Below, one piece after another: positions 44,345-57,283 of a DNA stretch of 64,000 bases. The first letter of the stretch is position 1. Each line of letters opens with the position of its first letter. The translations under genes and the position numbers were made by a program. The notes below the pieces were generated by a model. The model did not search any database. It was not told the DNA's origin and saw nothing but the letters and a program-made list of their open reading frames with translations. This DNA is from Aphrophora alni (Eukaryota; Arthropoda; Insecta; Hemiptera; Aphrophoridae), in assembly GCA_963513935.1 (NCBI GenBank), contig OY740769.1, forward strand, positions 31,523,120-31,587,119, in the 5' to 3' direction.

Positions 44345-45075
44345 CAGTAATCGCAAAAAAATTGTCCTCCATTTTTTGATTGATCTTCATCTTTCATGGC
44401 CTAAAACTGAAAAAGTGTTTTTCGACACGCAGCCCGTCCGTAGTTGTCGTCTGTACGTAAGCACGATATCGACCACTAAAATAAGATAAATGTAGTTTGG
44501 TATTAAGACTTTAATGTGCTCGTATATTGAAATTCAAAACAATCTAATTAAATGTTGAAATGGCTATTATATAATATATATCTCGTGTTTAAGTTATAAC
44601 AGACTAAATTGGATACAAAATTACAAATTTAAATTCTGCACGTAATGTTACCAACCTCAATGACAAAGAGCGAAGTTATGGTTAAAATGTACGTAGTTTG
44701 GAAACCTGACCTTTTAAGAAAATATGATATTTGTAGAGTTATGAGATCCACCAGGGACAAGTTACCGACACGAGCTTAGCCAGTGGAGGCTCCTTCACAT
44801 GAACTCAGCTTCGAGGCCCGAAACACTGACGTGATAGACGTGTGTGAAGACTTTAAGGCCCGTTATGACCTAATCAACGTCTAGAATGTAGTGATATATA
44901 ATATATAAACCTGTCTAACAACTGTTTTAAACAAACTTACCCTACTGATCTACCAATACAATTTAACATGTCTTACAAGGCTCAAAAACCAACTTTTAGG
45001 TATTACATTTAAATAATCTGGTCGTATTACATTGTATAATGGGCTGGGTTAATACCAACGTGTTTCAATTGCTCA
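44345..45075 (+). repeat. Dispersed repeat R1, long copy
   Basis: The fullest plus-strand copy: GATCTTCATCTTTCATGGCC, CGTCCGTAGTTGTCGTCTGT, ACGTAAGCACGATATCG, CTAACAACTGTTTTAAAC, CAATTTAACATGTCTTAC, TACATTGTATAATGGGCTGG and GTTAATACCAACG. The copy at 47348-47925 follows it throughout. Open frames in and beside it are incidental. Confidence 0.85.
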
Positions 45076-46648
45076 ATAATTTGTCATTCATTTCACATAT
45101 GGGTAAAACTCACGCATATTTAATCAACTATTCAGAGCAATTTAACTTGATGTATTTACCAGTTATTTTAGCCGTGTTGAGATCCTGTTTTATCTCGGCC
45201 ATTTGCTTGTGTGATGCTTGGGTAGTTATGACCAAACGCGTGTACCAATCGATATGAAATTTAGGCATGTTATTTTGCACTATGCCAAACTATAAATAAA
45301 AGATTTTTCTTAAATTTTGTTTTTAATTTTAAAACGACGGCTATGCAAAACAGGTACTAAACAGACTTGGGTACTAGGAATAAAATGCGCGTCTAAAGTA
45401 TTATATAAATAGTATGAATGAGGTATACTGAGAGTCGTATGGAAAACAAAAACAAAATTAAATTTTAACTTTTTTTTTCTGAAACATTCTCACTTGTAAA
45501 TACTGTAAAAGAGTTCTTCACTTACTTCTTTTCTTATTGTTTTCATTTATACGAATTAAAACAGTTTCGAATTTCATTTCGTTAAACGAATAACAATTAA
45601 ATTATTATTTTCTGCTTTGTGATTTACTCTGTGAAACACTTCACTGCACTTTCATTTAATTTGCGTAGGTTATGTCTTTAACTTTATGTGAAAAAAGTGT
45701 AGCCATTATGGTGCAGGGGAATATTAGTGAAGTGTTAGGTTAGGTTAAGACTCAGTGACTCTTTTTTGCTTCTAGCGGAAATAGAAGTTTTTTTACATGT
45801 AACTACACTTTTCTCCTACACCGTATGCTCTAGTTGTCTGAATTTTTTATTGTCATACTTGGCAGTATTTTCAATTATATTAACCTATTTTTATAAACAA
45901 TTTTTTGTTACAACAAAAATAAAGAGATATAAGTCAGAATAAATCTTTAAATTTTTAGTACATTAACAATTGACGAAATGTTTAGTCACACTTAGAAATT
46001 TACACATATAGCTTCGTTAAATGTAAGCAACCAACCACAATACAACGTGACCCATCATAATTAAAGTAAGTACTATATAAGTTAACCTATAATTTTAAAT
46101 AGCTGTTATAAGTTAATGAAACAAAATAACAAAAAAAAAAGTATTTGAGAATTTATAACAGCTGTTTAAAATTATTTTTGTTGTGAAAGATTTATTTAGC
46201 TATGACAGGCATGTTATTTAATGGATAAATTGTACAAAATAACTGTAACAAAAAAATTTTTTTCGGCAAATCTGCAGGTAACACTGATTAATTTGACACG
46301 TCATTAAAACTGTCTCTATAGTAAAAAAATACGCGACTGGCGCAGAAATTTCTTTGGGAATTAAATATAAGATTACTATTTTCTTTCTTATGCATAAGTA
46401 GTTTAAAAATGTTTGGGGCTATTTGTAGGAATATTAGTTTTGATGTTAGGAATGGGTGTTAAGAATGTTCGTGCCATGTTTTTGCACTGTTTATTATTGT
46501 ACTAGCTCTATAGCGTTAGTCTATTAAATAGAAATACGTATTCTTAGAAATGAAATACATTAATATTGCATTAATATGAAGTAACTTTATGGCATGTTAA
46601 TAATGTAAAAAAGGTGATGTTAAATTAAAATTAAATTAAATTCATAAC
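45076..46648. other. AT-rich non-coding DNA
   Basis: No gene recognised. Confidence 0.35.
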
Positions 46649-46765
46649 ATGGAGCCGGCGTTTGTAAAGATACCGGAGAAGAAACCGTATGCAAAGAAAA
46701 GAGATGATAAAGATTTGTTAGTTGCCCACGCGCTTCAACTGTTTTACATCTTCTGTTTTAATTAA
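46649..46765 (+). CDS. Hypothetical small open reading frame (38 aa) or first exon
   Basis: ATG in a good context (AACATGG) starts MEPAFVKIPEKKPYAKKRDD, followed by KDLLVAHALQLFYIFCFN and TAA. The first 22 residues are charged and Pro/Lys-rich; the last part is hydrophobic. Local base composition (GAGCCGGCG, CCGGAGAAGAAACCG) is richer in GC than its surroundings, as an exon would be. The true coding part might end earlier at an unrecognised donor. No family was recognised and it may be chance. Confidence 0.25.
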   Translation: MEPAFVKIPEKKPYAKKRDDKDLLVAHALQLFYIFCFN

Positions 46766-47347
46766 TAACCCGGAGTATTGTACGAAGTCATTTGAAATAT
46801 GAATATTGAAAACAAACAAGTCCAACCCACATGGTCATCGCTTCTGAAATTGGATTGTGGGTTAGGAATCAATTAAGAAGGTGACCCCCTGTATATTAGC
46901 TGCGACTACAAATCAAAGCACAAACAACATGATCGATGATGCTTTAAATAGTCGATAGTCGTCCAACGATTATCATTCGAGAGACTTTAATGATTGGTTT
47001 GTACGAACTGAGCTGGAAGAATAATGTAGTTCTGCTGTTGGCACGGGTTGTTTGTTATTTGATAAGAAATATTTTGTTCAGGACTTCTGTTTTAAGGGTT
47101 TCCAGGACCTTGCAAGAACTCTCTAAGTTGAGTTCCAATCTAAATATGTTAAATATTTGCGTACATCTTCACACAGTACAGTTCATTTTCCGCCATAATT
47201 TATTCGATAACATTAGAATTAATTACTTTTAATTAATTAAATTTCGAATAAACAGTTTAATTTTTAAAGTTATTGGATAAAATTGTATTCTTCATGTTAT
47301 CGATAACAGACATATCGTGTTTAGTTAACCAATATTCTTTGCAAGTT
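46766..47347. other. AT-rich non-coding DNA
   Basis: An 80-codon frame from 46990 has no recognisable domain. Nothing else seen. Confidence 0.3.
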
Positions 47348-47925
47348 TAGTAATCGTAAAAAAAAATGGAGCTTTGTTTTTTCTGATCTTTACATTTTAT
47401 AGCTGTAGAAACTGAAATAGTGATTTTGTCATCCGTTAATGTTGTCAGATGTGCATAGCGTTGGCTCCTACAAAAACTAATTTAGGAACATGAAATGTTT
47501 TGTAAGGGACTAAAGTCTGTTCATATTGAATTCAGAAAAATGTCAAAATGGCGGCCATTATAAACAGTTTTAGTTCATATCTCGTTTATGTTATTCAACA
47601 CACTAAATTAGATGCAAATTAGCAGATTTTTATCAACCCCACCTCTCTAAGATGGCAAATAGTGAAGTTATTGTCAAAAACATAATTTCGAACTCTACCT
47701 CAAGAAAGGATGATATATACAATTACCAAGTTCAGAAAACCTGTCTAACAACCGTTTTAAGTACATTTATCCTACTGGGTAACACCCCTTGATTTACCTA
47801 ATCAATTTAACATTTCGCACAAGGCTTAAGAAACCCAGCTTTTGATTACAACATTTAGAGCATCTGATTGTACATTATATAATCGGGGTAGGTAAGTACC
47901 ATGATGTCTCCACTCACTCAACACG
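47348..47925 (+). repeat. Dispersed repeat R1, second long plus copy
   Basis: Follows 44345-45075: AATCGTAAAAAAAAATGGAG, GATGTGCATAGCG, GTCTAACAACCGTTTTAAG, CAATTTAACATTTCGCAC, TGTACATTATATAATCGGGG and GTAAGTACCATGATG. Several internal deletions relative to that copy. Confidence 0.82.
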
Positions 47926-49214
47926 ATGTCTATAAAGAATACCAACATATTCGTTTATTCGGATAAACATTTTGATTAGTCAGTTTATTTACATTACCGC
48001 TTACCCAGTATGTATATTGTAGTATTCGCCTGTGTGCAAGATTATGAATTTCACTCCAATGTTGAGTGATCCCTGATTTAAAGGCTACTACAACTCATTT
48101 TTACCGGCGTGTATTTATCTGCTGGAAGTAAGCACACAAATCTTCAACTGAAACGTTATTCGATAAGTGTTTAATTAGACAATCTCGTTAAATTAAACCT
48201 AGCGTTCAAAAAAATACATAGGGTCCGAAGAGAAGAAGAATTGGTCAAGAAAGACCTAGAAATCGAATCAGTCGTTTTTATTATTAAGTCGTGTACGAAT
48301 AATATAATACAGATTTTTTTTTTTTTTAAATAATGTGTTAAACTTTCATTTTCATTTTTAATAATGTTATAATAAAAATAAAACTTTGTATTGGAAATTT
48401 TATCTTATAAAAAAAAGTATAAAAGTTATTTAATTCCGATTAAATTTATTTCAAACAGATTATAAGTACGTGTATTTTATTTTAATATTCGGCAATTTTT
48501 CTTACGTTATGGCTTGCCGTGGGAGACCATACAAAATAGACGGAGGCGGAGGGGAAAGACATAAAACTATGGTGTGGGGGGGACCAATGTTTGGGTTTGA
48601 CTCATCACAATTCATATAGAATAAAGCTACTAGCTTACTGTCTTCTCCCCAATTTGCTATTAGTGATTCACATTTTTTCAATATTGATAGTACAATATAC
48701 TAATTCAAGTTAAAAAGTTTTAGAGTCCATATCTCATCAGACCTAAGAGATATTGAAGAATTTGTGAAATCATATTTTATTCCTTTTTCCTTTTCATCCC
48801 TTCAGAGGTTCAATTTCCAACAGATTTGTCCCTTTAGAGTATGATTTGGGCAAAATCTTGTCTTTAGACATTTATTGTAGAGATATATTTTATAAACAAA
48901 GTCGTATCACATCAGACCGAAAAGTATAAGGGTGTATTGTATTGCGTTGATTGCTATGGGAACTAAATCTCATAAGAGATGTTTCTTGAATTTTTGAAGA
49001 AGTATATAAAAAAATCGCTTGACGTATTAAATAAATAGATTGTAGCTGATGTACTGGTGTGTGTTATTATTTTGGTTGCTATGGTAACTAAATTAAGTCG
49101 TAAACTTTTATAAGACTTTTTTAGTTAAAAAAAAATAATGAGTGATAAAACATGTGTATATAGAGAGTTTCATTCTTACTCTTTAAATCAATAAATTCCC
49201 TACAATAGTTTTGA
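47926..49214. other. AT-rich DNA with a short R2 fragment
   Basis: GAATTGGTCAAGAAAGACCT at about 48228 is a short minus-orientation piece of R2. No gene recognised. A GTGGGGGGGACC patch is at about 48572. Confidence 0.4.
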
Positions 49215-49500
49215 AGGAATTAAGACTAGAAATCCCTCAGGGCCTCACTTATAGTGAGTACGGATGTGGCAATCCCGAGGTACACTACCTAGTTGAATAA
49301 AGGACACTTTTTATATCTAGTCATGGCTTAAATCCCACTCTTCTTTCCTTGTCTCTCTTGACCAACTTTTGTTATCTTTCGACCTTGACGCTATTAGAGT
49401 ATTCGAGAGCTAGAAGTCTCTATTTTGTACCCTTTATTTCTCTTTTCTTCTTTTTGTTAAAGGTGATGATGACCGTGAGGTTTTACGCCTTTACACTCAA
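49215..49500 (+). repeat. Dispersed repeat R2, longest copy
   Basis: CTCAGGGCCTCACTTATAGT, GGCAATCCCGAGG, TCTCTCTTGACCAACTTTTG, GACGCTATTAGAGTATTCG and GTGATGATGACCGTGAGG. It unites the left half seen at 27140 and 28430 (reversed) with the right half seen at 3585 and 32640. Confidence 0.8.
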
Positions 49501-52500
49501 AAAAGAGAAAGGAAGACTACAAACACTATTGGTCTATTGTTTTGAATAATTAAAACTGATGCAGATAATCAGTTGTTAATCAGTGTGTATTTTTATATTT
49601 GTTGCTACGGTAACTAAATTTGTATGCAATTTTCCCACTTTAGATTTTTTGATGACATTTTTTTAAATTCATACAAATCGATTCAGTAGCTTTGAAGAAG
49701 TTACGAGTACACAAAAATACACACAAAACGCATGATTTGATCTATTTAGGCCTATGCAAAATCACTTATAATCAGCTGTTATAAGTGTGTATTTTTATTA
49801 TGCTGGTTGCTATGGTAACTAGATTTGTATATAAATTGCCATAATAGAGTTTTTGAATTGTTTAAGTTTTTACATATATCATTATCTTTTTTAATTTTTC
49901 TAAAAACTAAAGAGTGACTATCTACCTCTTAGATTAGATAAGTGCTCTTTAGTTTTGCATTTTCCTTAATTCATAAAAATCACTAATAATAGTTTTAGAT
50001 GAATTAAGTGAAAAAACGCCTGAGTTATTTAATTAACATATAGATGTCTACGAATACCAATGGCAAACTATGCCAATAGAAACAATCTGTATGTATGCTC
50101 TACTACGCTTGAGTGCAATGGCATTATCCATCCTAAAGTTACTCCAGCAAGTCATCGCTTCTTGATCTAATTGATACTTATTCCAAGTGCTCTTCCATTT
50201 CTCTAAATATCTATAATCTTACTACGGGCAGCCAAATCTTTCACCGAATTTAAAAGGCAATTCTCGGTACATTAAGTTAATATAAGGGCCCGGATCTATT
50301 AAATTTATTATTTCACAAATGTATTGTAAATACAGGAAGCCAAATTTAAAAATCACTTTTACTTTCTATTTACGTATTAAGGAAATATTATGGTAATGAT
50401 GGTGAAATTTGGATGAGACGATATCTGTATTTCTATGACATATTTGTCATGTATAATACAAAGCACGAGTGGAGCGATTGACTTTAAATTTTGAAATATA
50501 TAGTTGTTCCCAATGGAAGGATGATTACATTTTGAATCAGTTCGCTTAAAGATTTGAAGTAAAATAGTATATTACATCACTAGGACCAAAAGTGAATGAA
50601 TTAGTGATGAACTATATTTTTCGTTATACTGCAAACAATATAAGAAAACAATTTCACAAAAACTAAAATGTTATAACCTATTTACCTTCTAAAGTTACAC
50701 AAGTTTGCAGCTATTACAGCTGTTTAGTTTGTTTTAGTGGTAATTAATTATAAAATCGATGGTAACAGTTGTTTTATCTGTTATTTACAATAGTTAATTA
50801 ATTCGTATAAGCGAAGTAACAGCTGATGACCTCGACCTCAGCTGATGTTTTTAGGTCCTAGGACTAAAAAGAACAACTTTAGCATCTCAATGCATGTATT
50901 AAAAACCGATGTTTTTGAAGCAGTATGGCGAAAAATATATTATTACTTAAAATCCCAAGATCGGATAGTCTGATCTAATATTGCAGATGTATTATATCTA
51001 ACTATTTTTTTTCAGTCATATTGTAGTGGTAATTAACAATTAAGTGGTTGAAGAACTGATTTGTACGATTAAGGAACACTTCTTCTGAGCAACTGATTAA
51101 AGGAATGTGCAAGTATTATCATAAACAGTTCAATAATTTCCTAGACAAATTAACCAAAGACATTTAGACGCTATAACTTTTTCTTCATCTTTGGTACAGT
51201 TACTGTGGGATACTTTTGCACAGCTTCCATTTTTCTACACCAGTACTCCTTCCTTCTCCGACTTCTGCTCACTCTATCCTCATTTTACATAACAAATCTT
51301 CAGGGTTAGAGAGGTAAACCAATACCTAAACAGAATTGGAATAGGATAAGATGAAATTGGTTCTGGAAATAAGTCTCAGAAGTGAAGGATCAAACGGTAA
51401 AAAAAAACATAACGTGTGAATGATATGACATCACTTTTTTAAACAATTAAAAAATATATATTGTCGTTTTTTTATTTTTTTTTTCTAGAAGCTGAGATCA
51501 GTTTAAAATTTCATTAACATCGTAGATCAAAATATTTTTGAATATTGTTAAAAATCTTTAAAATGTGGTAACTTGTCTTCATTTGGAAAATGCAAATGGA
51601 ATTGTCATTCCAATTACAAAACAAAGCAAAAAACCGTCACACCCTGGTTCCAACTTGCATTTTAATTCCAAAATAATAATGTTACTTATAAACTTATATT
51701 ACTTGTTAGTATATATCAGAAAGTTAAAGTTTTTACGCAATTTTAAACAGTAATTAACCTCTAATCTATTGGTAATTTACAGTTTCGCAAACATTCACTG
51801 AAACAGTTCTTAATAACGCATTACGGAATGAATTTATTGAAAAAATATTGATAACGATTTTTGAAAATAACCTCTGCATGTCCTAAAGTAATATGTATTC
51901 TTACGGCATTTTAAATTTAAAAGACGTGTTGTATATGACGACAATGACGTCAGTTTGAAATAGGGTATCTTTCGAGTATAAAGCCGAGTTATCACATTCC
52001 AAGATAAATTAAGTTAATTAATAGTGCCAATCATGATTACACATAACAGCTGATTGATATCTTAAATCATTCAAAATAATTTCGAATTTTGGATAAAGAT
52101 TTTATATAAATAAGTCGAAATGTAAACATTTTCCATTTTAAATATATTCTATTTGTTGACACTCTTACATGTTGTAATTTTTATTCTGTTCGAACTTGGT
52201 ACCCAGATTGTTTAGTTTTCGATTATTAAGCCGAGTTTTAGGAATCTTATAAAATAAATTTTTAGTCTTTTAGTGTATATATGTGTGTAAAATGTACAAG
52301 AACCTAACTAGATTGAGCATAATTTATTCGAACAATTACAAAAATTTGTATATGTATATAAAATTAATACAAGACGTTTCGTTAGTATGTATCAACGCTC
52401 GTTATCAAATAATAAATCGAGAACATAAAAAACATGAAAAAGTCATCGTAACCAAGAACTATGTTTAATAACTAAATTCTCACCCTAGACCAGATTTCTC

Positions 52501-53441
52501 GATTCTTTTCTTATGTTACTGATTTTATTTTTATTTTTCAATGTAATCTCAAAGTAAAAGGCCTTTTTCATATTTATTCTCTTTGAGTAGATAATTTGAT
52601 AACGAGAGTTGTGATCTAAAGTCTGAAAACTTCGTATACTAATTTCTATATTAAACAAGTCAAAAACATTGGTCAACATTACTAAAGATTACCAAACTTA
52701 CCCTATACTTCGTTTACTGGGTAAGTAAAATGCGATTAATTTCTTTTTAAGTTATTAACCTTAGCGAAATACATCTGTTGCTCTTGTTTAATTAAATTAT
52801 TTAAGCAAAGCTTATGGTCATAATTTTTCAACCTTCTGTAAGCTTTTAAAACAATTCCACTACACACATTCTGTTTTGCTAGTTTGTTTAACAAATTAAC
52901 AAGTAGTTTTTAGAGTAATTTATAAATCTCAATAAAATTTGCGTTCAGTGACAATTTATTACGTAATAAAATAAACTGTTTATTATAACTAGCTCTTAGA
53001 GAACGATTGGAAGCTACTTCAGGTTCCCTAATGGATTTGCACTTACAATATCTTACAAAGTGGACATAATGTGGACTACTTTATGAGTTTCAAATGTAGC
53101 TTCTCTTCAATCTTTGGGTACATATTGTGATTATTTAATGGTTTAGAAAGTAGTATTCGGTTAGAGGATATTTAATGTAATTGCAATTTATACCTCTGGA
53201 TTATTGAATTAAATTTGAGCAAAAATTGAAATAACTTCTATATACAACTTCGAACACACAAGTATACATTGTCATTTTAGATAAACGAGCTAGTACCTGC
53301 GTAGGAATGTTGCGCATTAAATCAACAGTCGTGGATAACTTAACCTCAATTTGATTTGATGTGCCAGCTATGTGTATGTTTTATATACTATATATACAAA
53401 ACCATTTAAAATGTTATATTTGGTGATAACAGTATTTTGTT
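49501..53441. other. AT-rich non-coding DNA
   Basis: No gene recognised. 'GTTGCTATGGTAACTA' recurs at about 49075, 49600 (with CGG) and 49806, followed each time by 'AATTTGTAT'-like sequence, showing a decayed repeat in 48.9-49.9 kb. Confidence 0.35.
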
Positions 53442-53600
53442 AAATAAGAGACGAATTAATAAACGTATTAATAAAAATTACTATTCGTTTCTAATAGTTT
53501 TCTAATACTAATTAGTTTCTAATAGTAATCTATTAGTTTCTAATACTAATCTATTAGTTTCTAATACTAATTCGTCTCTTATTATTAGAAACGAATTAAT
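53442..53600. repeat. Inverted repeat enclosing TTTCTAATA-type short repeats
   Basis: TAAGAGACGAATTA near 53443 is complementary to TAATTCGTCTCTTA near 53568. Between them the motif AGTTTCTAATA recurs several times, interleaved with CTATT. It can fold into a long hairpin. Confidence 0.7.
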
Positions 53601-56240
53601 ACTATGAAGTTGTAAAAGTTTATTTATTGAATCTGGTTAAAGTATTTTCGGTAAAATCATGTTTAAATTCTTTTCAAAATGTGCCATCCTGATCTAGGCT
53701 CAGCCTAACCTCTCATCTTTGTGTTAAATTATTAAAACTGTGGAATCTTCTCTGCTGTTAGAATTATATAATGTTATTTTGAAATTATAATAATTATATC
53801 TGCTAGGATCTACGTAATTAGCATTGACTTATTATATACATTTGTCGACGCGTTTCGGTCTTCCTCCATCTTCAAGAACTACTTTAGTACTTAAGACAAT
53901 AGTAAGACAAAGCTAGGATTGGCAGAAGATTGTACGCAAACTTATTATTGTATTGATTGTTATTATAATCAATTGTATTGATACGTTATCAGATGGACCA
54001 AATAAGAGTGATATTTTTGAGTTTTTTAAGCACTAAAATAATTTTTTGTGCTTAAAAATTTTTTTTTAAACTTACAAGTGATCTACGGTGTACTTAATTT
54101 AAAAAAAAATTATATCGTAGTAGTTTTGAAGGAGATAAAAAAATGTCTAAACTTTTAATTATATAGATATAAAAGAGAAAATCACATTTTTTTCACAGTA
54201 AATAGTTTATTTATAAAATATAATATAAAACGACGTTTCAACGATTAAATCATCAGCCTCAGTTGTTCGTGCACATAAAGCTTCTACTGGGGTTTTGTAC
54301 AAATAAAGTCTTATTGTGGAAAATCTTGCATTTCTTTCATTTAGTGATTGAAGTATAGTGAGTAATAAATTATAGTGAATACGGATATGTTTTATTTAAA
54401 AATCAGTCAAACCAAGGCGGTAGAAGTAATATTCTTCTCAAATTTGTTACAAACACTGCCATAATTGGACAAAAGCAGGAAATTTAGTTCTTAGCAGTTT
54501 TATTTATTTTGGTTGTACCTCTATTAGGATATATTTCTTTGTTTTTTGTTATGTTTTTTGAGAAGCAATTAGTATTATTTCCATTTCTCAACAAGCATGT
54601 ACAAATAAGCTGCATATTTTGAATTACAACTATATATTTTAAAATAATATTGTGATGTGAATAGATTTCTATATCTCACGTTTTATGGTTTTTCACAATT
54701 TGAGTCTCCATTTAAACCATCTTCAGGAAGACGACGACTGTCGGTTTGTCTATGACGTTGTTAACTTTCATTATCTCAAAAACGAAACTTAAACTATCGT
54801 AGATTAATTTAAGTGTTTAACTCTTTTATTGAATCTGAACCAAATCTCATTTAGGCCTAATAATTACTAATCTTTACATACCTTGAATGAGTTTACGAAC
54901 TAGTAAAGGCAATTGAAATGTAATCCAAGATGGACGTCAATATTAAAATAAAATATTAAATTAAAATTTGATTACTAAATATATTATTTTTTTTAATTAC
55001 TGATTTATTTTAGATGTCTCCAATTTATGAGATACAACTCAAATCTTCAAAAACGCTCAAAATATATACAATTTATTTAATCGATCAATTTCTATATCGG
55101 TTGGTTACTAACTTTCTCATCCTCAAAATTTGGAGACTTTGTATTTGTAGGCCGATTTTAAATATTTGTAATTTATATGTTTTTAATATTCTACGTTTTA
55201 ATTTATTTAAGTATCGTCGGTTTTTAAGTACTTAATTGCCTAATCTACGGAATAAATTTAAAATTTAGTATTATATTTAGATAATATTGTATCATTACCA
55301 ACCGAAGTCAGAAAGAAAACAACAAAGATTCTGTTTCCAGTTGTAGGGTGATTTTAATAAGATGCGGATTTTCTTTGCAGCTTTGTCTGTATACGTTAGT
55401 TTGTCTACCTCGATCTAATAATATTATAATATATGTTAAGGTAGATCTTAGATTTAAACAAAAAAATCATTGAAACCATTGTCTCACACGGCATCCATGT
55501 TAAGTTGGCAATCATTTGTACAATCGTTATTTATGAAAGTTAAAATCTAGTTCATTTGCTAAAGTTGATTAATTCGTATAAATTCCGACTACTTGAGCCG
55601 CACTATTGGGTTGTCTAGATTTTTTGAAGTTATGTTAAGTTCTGATATTTTTGCAATATTGTAGAACACACGTTACACATCAATGGATGTAGATTTTTAA
55701 ACTACACAAAACGAGTTACACTGTACGATGATCAGACGATCCATCAAAAACCATTTTCTGAAATATCAGCTGCTATTTTGAAATTTCGAACCGATTTTAC
55801 TGTTCAATATTTTGTGAAACCGACTTTACATATCAAATTGGGTCAAAATCTAACTAAAATTTGGAGCTTTAGCTGTGTCACTGTAATCTTATTTTGAGAG
55901 TTTAAAGTTGAGTAGATTAAAATGATGTTGAAAGAGTTTCAATAAAATCAATATAATTTATCTTTATACAGTATGTCTATAAGATTCCTTATAAATTGCA
56001 ATGTAGCTACGGCCGTTTCATCTGCAATAGACATCTTCATAGTTTGCACTTTGTCACAAACGTAAAACCAAACGTAACAGATACACAAACACTCAAATAT
56101 ATTTTTTAAATATAAAAACATTATTTAATATATAATTTTAAGTGGACCACTTTAGTCACAATCAACAAATTAATTAGTCTTTGATCTACTATCAGTTAAC
56201 TGGAATTGTTGGATTCCAATTAATAAGGATTGTTACAGAC
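53601..56240. other. AT-rich DNA with ribozyme-like motifs on the minus strand
   Basis: No gene recognised. On the minus strand 53875-53845 reads TTGAAGATGGAGG...CCGAAACGCGTCGAC, and 54256-54231 reads CTGATGATTTAATCGTTGAA then ACGTCG. Both have the hammerhead order CTGANGA, stem, GAAA and short palindrome, but stem I pairing is poor. Confidence 0.35.
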
Positions 56241-56342
56241 TTACTTTGTTCTATGAATAATAAGGATATTACTTTGTTCTATGAATAATAAGGATATTAC
56301 TTTGTTCTATGAATAATACTGAATATATTATTCATAGAACAA
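56241..56342. repeat. Three 28-bp direct repeats ending in a 17-bp hairpin
   Basis: TTACTTTGTTCTATGAATAA starts at 56241, 56269 and 56297. The third copy is followed by its inverse: arms 56302-56318 and 56326-56342, exact, with a 7-base loop. Confidence 0.9.
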
Positions 56343-57283
56343 TCCAGAGGTTTCAAATAATATAAGTAAGGAGTTTTAATCACTCCTAACTTGTGATACA
56401 AGTTACAACATACACGCGTCGTGTTATGTTAAATTAATTTGTGTAAAAGATACTAAGCACTGGAAACCAGTTCAAATTCTATTTCAAAAGCATATTCTAC
56501 ATCTGTTAGTCAGTGGTGATCATAATTCCGTTCTAAAAGAATATGTGTCAACTTCTGTATAAGCCTAATCTGTTTTATATATCGCGATCTGGCAATGAAT
56601 CAATTTGTCCGCAGAATCATGTCACCATTGTCTAGCCCAGTTAATGTCCTTTTCCTTTATATGGTCATCGCATGTTTTGCTTTATATCACCCACAATAAT
56701 ATGTAAGGTTGTGTCTTAATCCGATATATTTACTTATGCAATTTATATTAAAATACTTTATTCGTCATTCATTTACAGTTAAGTAGACAAAATAAGCAGT
56801 GTACAAAGTTTGCACTAATTTTCTCACACACTACTTATGCAAACGTAGGCTATATACTCGAAAACAATTTTGTAAATGGCGACAAAATAAGTTTTGTTTT
56901 TATTTTTTATAGATTATAGTTTGTGGAATTTTTATCGAGTGGAATTCTTAAAAGAGATTTCTATTAAATTTTAATTTGCCTTATTGTAAGGTATCCCATT
57001 AATATTCTGAGTTTATTCTGAGTTGGTTTAAGTGTTCAGGCTACAGCTGAGTGCAAAGACAAACATAATTAATTGTAAACAAAACTTTTAAAATCAAGGA
57101 CTATCAAAACTGGAATGTCCGCAAAATGTTGAACAATTTTTGCCGTCCTAATACTTTTATATTATTAATTTTTTCTGAACTAATTATTTTCCAAAAAACC
57201 TTAAAACTCTTATTCTGTAGCTTTAGTTGTTTTAACCAATATTTTCCTGACATTTTCAACAGTACTAAATGAATCTATTTACT
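56343..57283. other. AT-rich non-coding DNA
   Basis: Nothing recognised before the satellite. Confidence 0.4.

Noticed and set aside
45039..45257. 72-codon plus-strand reading frame
   Set aside because: It starts in the end of an R1 copy and has no recognisable domain.
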